A stretch of 38,326 nucleotides of DNA from Nitrospirales bacterium (GTDB lineage: Bacteria; Nitrospirota; Nitrospiria; Nitrospirales; UBA8639). The DNA is taken from contig BQIZ01000012.1 of NCBI GenBank assembly GCA_021604365.1, positions 1-38,326 on the forward strand. Direction: 5' to 3'. The translations under genes were made by a program, and so were the position numbers. The notes under the pieces are model-generated. The model searched no databases. It was given only the letters and a program-made list of their open reading frames with translations, and was not told the DNA's origin. Every line of letters begins with the position of its first letter. The first letter of the stretch is position 1. Positions 35,409 to 38,326 of this stretch are shown here, piece by piece.

Positions 35409-37500
35409 TATGGCCGGCTCCAGATTGAGCTTCCGAGGGAGCCCCCGCGCCAGTCAACTTGGCCACAATGTCCTTGACATTGCCAGTTTTCATGGCTTCT
35501 TCCATAGTAGTTTTGGCTTGCTCAATTCCCTGGTTCGCCACATCTAGAGTTATGGTTGTGGTTCCAATTTTTTCAGCATGTTTGATAATTAACGCTTTGG
35601 TGCAATCACGCATAAATCCGGCAGGAGCTCTTTCCAATCGTTGTAGGGCATCGGGCTCCCACACATACGGGTCGGCTCCATTGGTGTTGCCAGTATTTTC
35701 AGATTTGGATTCAGAGACCATAGTTGCCGTCTCCCCAGCCGTTTTATTGGCAAAAATTGGTGTATAGTCCTCGCTTGCCGCTTCTTGAATCATTGCTCCT
35801 GAATATTCCAACGTAATCGTGGTCATTCCAAGTTTTCTTGCAGTTTTTTCGATTTTCGCTTTTGCCCGTCGGCGTTGAAAACCAGCGGGAACGGCTCGAA
35901 TGGCTTCACGAGCATCTTTCGTCCACTGCATAGGTATATCATCATATGATACTTGGGTTTCCAAGCCACCTTCCGCCTTGGCAGCCGCATCAAAAATAGA
36001 TTTATCGACTTGCTTGAATTGTGCTCCATCAAGACCACAGACAGGGCACAGCACCGGTTGATCGCCTTTTCCAATATATCCACATCCACCACAAACATAA
36101 TAGTCTCTGGACATTCGCGCTAGATACGACTTGTTCCCTGCGCTCATTGGCGCCGAATCCTCCGATGGCTTTTCTTCCACCACATGAGACATCATGCCGC
36201 TCAAGGTGGAACCCATCAAGTCCTGCGCAACCTCATCCCCTGCCTGCATGGCATTCCGATCGACTCCAGCAGCATCGAGAGTACCGCCTAACGTTTTCAT
36301 GGCGTCCATGGCCCCTTTGGGTAGAATATCACCAACCGCATCATCGATGACAGAATTACTGATGATGGTATGACCCTTTTCGATAGCATATCGATGTATC
36401 GCAGTCTTTGCCACTCCCCGTGCAAAGACAGGTATCTTTTCCATCCGCCGTAAGGCTTCTTCCGTCCAGGCGATCGTGTATTCGGCCTGCGTGTCAATCG
36501 GAGGAACAAACTTCTTGTTAGATATTAATACATTGCAAGGAGCTGAACGCAAAAGATTCTCGGCATTGCTGCCAATATCCATATCATCGTCGCTATGCAC
36601 CCCAATCCGTCCTACAATTAGCAGCCATGGCTGCTCTTTCCGAACGTATTGAATGATTTTCTCAAACGCTTTGCCGTCAAGAAGAGTTGTCTTAATATCT
36701 GCGCCCTCATCCTGGGCGACATCGCGAGAGACATCAAGATGAGACTGGTAAATTTTTGCTAACCCGCTGTCAATGACTTCCTCATGAAGCTTTTCCTGCT
36801 CCTTAAATCGAAACACCTTTCCAGCCTCTTCATTCAGGACACCGGAAATACTGTGAAACGCGGCGTAATGAAAATAGGGGTCGAATGCCGAAATCGCTTC
36901 TACAGGCTTATTGAGCGCCTTTCCCAGTGCTAACGCGGTTTTCAATCCGCCAAAGGAGTAATGGCTCCCATCTACAGCTACCACAATTTTCCCACCATTC
37001 ATGGGTTTGGTATCTTTCACTACGAACATATCCGAATTACGAATCCGACGGATCACACGTTCCGTGTTACTGCCGATCACAGAGTCCTTCACTGCCCCAA
37101 CCCCCAAGGACCCCATAATGGTCAAGTCATACCCATTTTTTGAAATATCTTCTGCAATTGCCTTCCAATTTCGTCCCTCGAGTGAGCGCCGCTCCAGAGG
37201 AATATTCGCTTCCGCGCATTTCTGATCGACAAAATCCAAATATGAATCTGTAATTATTTGCAAACCTCTGGTGATAAGGGAATCATGTATTTGGCGTTGG
37301 CGATCTAACTCCTTTTCGTCGTGATATTCCTCAGGAAGACCTGCCTCCATTTGCTTAAACCGCTTATCATGCATCTTCGCCGCATACACATGACTACCCA
37401 CAATTTTCGATCCGAAAATTTTCGCGAACTGCACCCCCAGTTCTACAGCCATATTCGAATGGTCTGAATTATCAACCGGGACATATATTGTTTTGTACAT
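35401..37500 (-). CDS. Tandem universal-stress / PCP_red / rubredoxin-like fusion protein
   Basis: A 699-residue soluble multidomain protein. USP domain 1 covers 1-163 and USP domain 2 about 170-328. Both keep the ATP-binding pattern G-2x-G-9x-GS (Gly130-Ser144 and Gly297-Ser311). PCP_red domain 1 is at 344-394. A rubredoxin-like ribbon has Cys470, 473, 485 and 488 (CGGC and CPVC). PCP_red domain 2 is at 525-573 and domain 3 at 613-661. The linkers are acidic and low-complexity. The ATG at 37500 sits eight bases after TAAGGAGG, the best ribosome-binding site in the window; a TTG one codon earlier is less likely. USP domains bind nucleotide under stress, and the ribbon should bind iron or zinc. 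It is first gene of the operon, overlapping the radical SAM gene. Confidence 0.88.
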   Translation of the reverse strand: MYKTIYVPVDNSDHSNMAVELGVQFAKIFGSKIVGSHVYAAKMHDKRFKQMEAGLPEEYHDEKELDRQRQIHDSLITRGLQIITDSYLDFVDQKCAEANIPLERRSLEGRNWKAIAEDISKNGYDLTIMGSLGVGAVKDSVIGSNTERVIRRIRNSDMFVVKDTKPMNGGKIVVAVDGSHYSFGGLKTALALGKALNKPVEAISAFDPYFHYAAFHSISGVLNEEAGKVFRFKEQEKLHEEVIDSGLAKIYQSHLDVSRDVAQDEGADIKTTLLDGKAFEKIIQYVRKEQPWLLIVGRIGVHSDDDMDIGSNAENLLRSAPCNVLISNKKFVPPIDTQAEYTIAWTEEALRRMEKIPVFARGVAKTAIHRYAIEKGHTIISNSVIDDAVGDILPKGAMDAMKTLGGTLDAAGVDRNAMQAGDEVAQDLMGSTLSGMMSHVVEEKPSEDSAPMSAGNKSYLARMSRDYYVCGGCGYIGKGDQPVLCPVCGLDGAQFKQVDKSIFDAAAKAEGGLETQVSYDDIPMQWTKDAREAIRAVPAGFQRRRAKAKIEKTARKLGMTTITLEYSGAMIQEAASEDYTPIFANKTAGETATMVSESKSENTGNTNGADPYVWEPDALQRLERAPAGFMRDCTKALIIKHAEKIGTTTITLDVANQGIEQAKTTMEEAMKTGNVKDIVAKLTGAGAPSEAQSGAGHNG

Positions 37501-37659
37501 CAAAAAGCCTCCTTAGAGATTTCCGCCTTAGGAAAAGCGGTATCACACCCTCGTCTCAATCGCCGGGAAATGCTTATAAACAGATGTTTTTTCACACGAA
37601 ATAAGAGCGGATCTTACCACTGAGAATTCTAGGTACGCAACCCAATGAACTTTTCCACC

Positions 37660-37687
37660 TTGACATGAGTGAGATATTAAATATCAT
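37660..37687 (+). promoter_or_regulatory. Candidate sigma-70 promoter, plus strand
   Basis: TTGACA, a 16-base spacer and TATCAT, in an A+T-rich stretch. It would transcribe towards metK with a leader of nearly 570 bases. Confidence 0.45.
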
Positions 37688-38144
37688 ATATTTATCAGTG
37701 GAATTGAAAGTCTACTGTTGGGGTTTTTCCAGTTCGTACCAAATTCAGGTCAACCACCTAAAATTACTTGCCATCCCTTAGCTTACTTCTAATCTAATGT
37801 TTCAATATGCAACCAGTTAATACTTGTGCCCTACCCTATCACTAATCGAACCCAATACAAATTCCCATCAAAAAACACGCAAGATCTAAATATTCGGAGA
37901 GCGATGGCTGACCCTGGAACTTTCACAACCCGATGGGTGCGTACAGAACGTTAGGTGTTCCGGGAAAATCATATCGAAAAGAAAACCATTCATTGCCCGT
38001 GCCCCGCTACCTTTTCAATCCTCTATTAGGGGAACTGCTTGCTGTGGGGGATTTTACGTTTCACCGATTCTTCCACCGAAAACGTCGAAAACAAGGAGTC
38101 AAACGGCAAAAAATCAAAATTTCAGCTGTAGCCCATACCAAAAA

Positions 38145-38174
38145 TTGCGTGAAGCGGTTAGGTTACGCTATAGT
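38145..38174 (+). promoter_or_regulatory. Candidate metK promoter
   Basis: TTGCGT, an 18-base spacer and TATAGT, 86 bases before the metK start codon. It gives a conventional short leader. Confidence 0.5.
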
Positions 38175-38260
38175 GAATGTTTTGTGCTTTGCTTTATTCA
38201 CCACTGAGACCATGCCCGGCACGGACATGTGGGCTCAAGCAATTGGTTAGGGGGAACTCG

Positions 38261-38326
38261 ATGAGACAAACCAATTTCCTTTTCACCTCGGAATCGGTCA
38301 CGGAAGGGCATCCCGATAAGATTGCC
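38261..38326 (+). CDS. metK: S-adenosylmethionine synthase, 5' end only
   Basis: The first 22 codons of MetK, which makes SAM from methionine and ATP. The visible start (TNFLFTSESVTEGHPDKIA) carries the family's N-terminal ESVTEGHPDK signature with the ATP-contacting histidine. The ATG follows GGGGGAA. It runs off the right edge. Its place next to a radical SAM operon is suggestive but they are divergent. Confidence 0.95.
   Translation, partial: MRQTNFLFTSESVTEGHPDKIA

Larger units (their letters stand above)
37501..38260. other. Divergent intergenic region between the USP operon and metK
   Basis: 760 bases separating divergent transcription units. Two plus-strand promoter-like sites are visible (37660 and 38145). 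A 105-codon plus frame (37933-38250) is basic, has no known motif and no ribosome-binding site, so I regard it as leader rather than gene. I could not recognise a SAM riboswitch by eye. No clear promoter for the minus-strand operon was found. Confidence 0.5.

Noticed and set aside
37933-38250. 105-codon plus-strand frame before metK
   Set aside because: No known motif, no ribosome-binding site, overlaps the likely metK promoter; more likely leader sequence.

Overview
The window looks like a chromosomal segment of a Gram-negative, aerobic or microaerobic bacterium, most likely of the genus Nitrospira or a close relative in Nitrospirota. This rests on gene content: PCP_red-domain proteins, DUF3015 next to DUF4105, a TRL-family lipoprotein, a c-type cytochrome and many lipoproteins. 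The base composition looks close to 50 % GC, which would suit a Nitrospira marina-like lineage. No 16S gene is present, so the assignment is inference.

Layout. Positions 1-600 hold a VapBC-type toxin-antitoxin pair, with the toxin cut by the window edge. A ribosome-hibernation factor and a Tat-exported MsrB follow. Between 2 and 6.7 kb, on the minus strand, a TPR/Sel1 protein and a CHASE2-sigma54 activator form a two-gene unit. A small methyltransferase and tRNA-Leu(GAG) come next. From 8.1 to 12.4 kb a plus-strand housekeeping group encodes a HAD phosphatase, QueE, PepA and NagZ. From 12.6 to 19.2 kb there are mostly small envelope or unknown genes: a duplicated desulforedoxin-like protein with a PsiE-type membrane protein, a C26 amidotransferase, an unusual long TatA with a HEAT lipoprotein, a single-domain response regulator and small lipoproteins.

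The stretch 19.4-21.2 kb is decayed: an IS200-type relic with intact end hairpins, then a frameshifted SprA-family gene. A methyltransferase-TPR fusion, a DUF3015/DUF4105 pair and a beta-barrel protein follow. Between 25.7 and 27.6 kb are two copies of a short non-autonomous transposable element with terminal inverted repeats, exact 5-bp target duplications and an internal terminator-like hairpin. They flank a TRL lipoprotein gene that has a 15-bp-stem terminator. Positions 27.6-31.1 kb encode an HTH-metallo-beta-lactamase fusion, a site-2 protease and an M20 peptidase. A frameshifted cytochrome c and the GTPase Der follow.

The most distinctive region is 33.5-37.5 kb, a tightly overlapping minus-strand operon of three genes. 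The first encodes a 699-residue fusion of two ATP-binding universal-stress domains, three PCP_red domains and a rubredoxin-like zinc/iron ribbon. The second encodes a radical SAM/SPASM enzyme that also ends in a PCP_red domain. The third encodes a four-helix CopD-like membrane protein. A shared rare domain and overlapping reading frames suggest one redox or tetrapyrrole-related stress system. The window ends at the start of metK, which has a long leader of its own.
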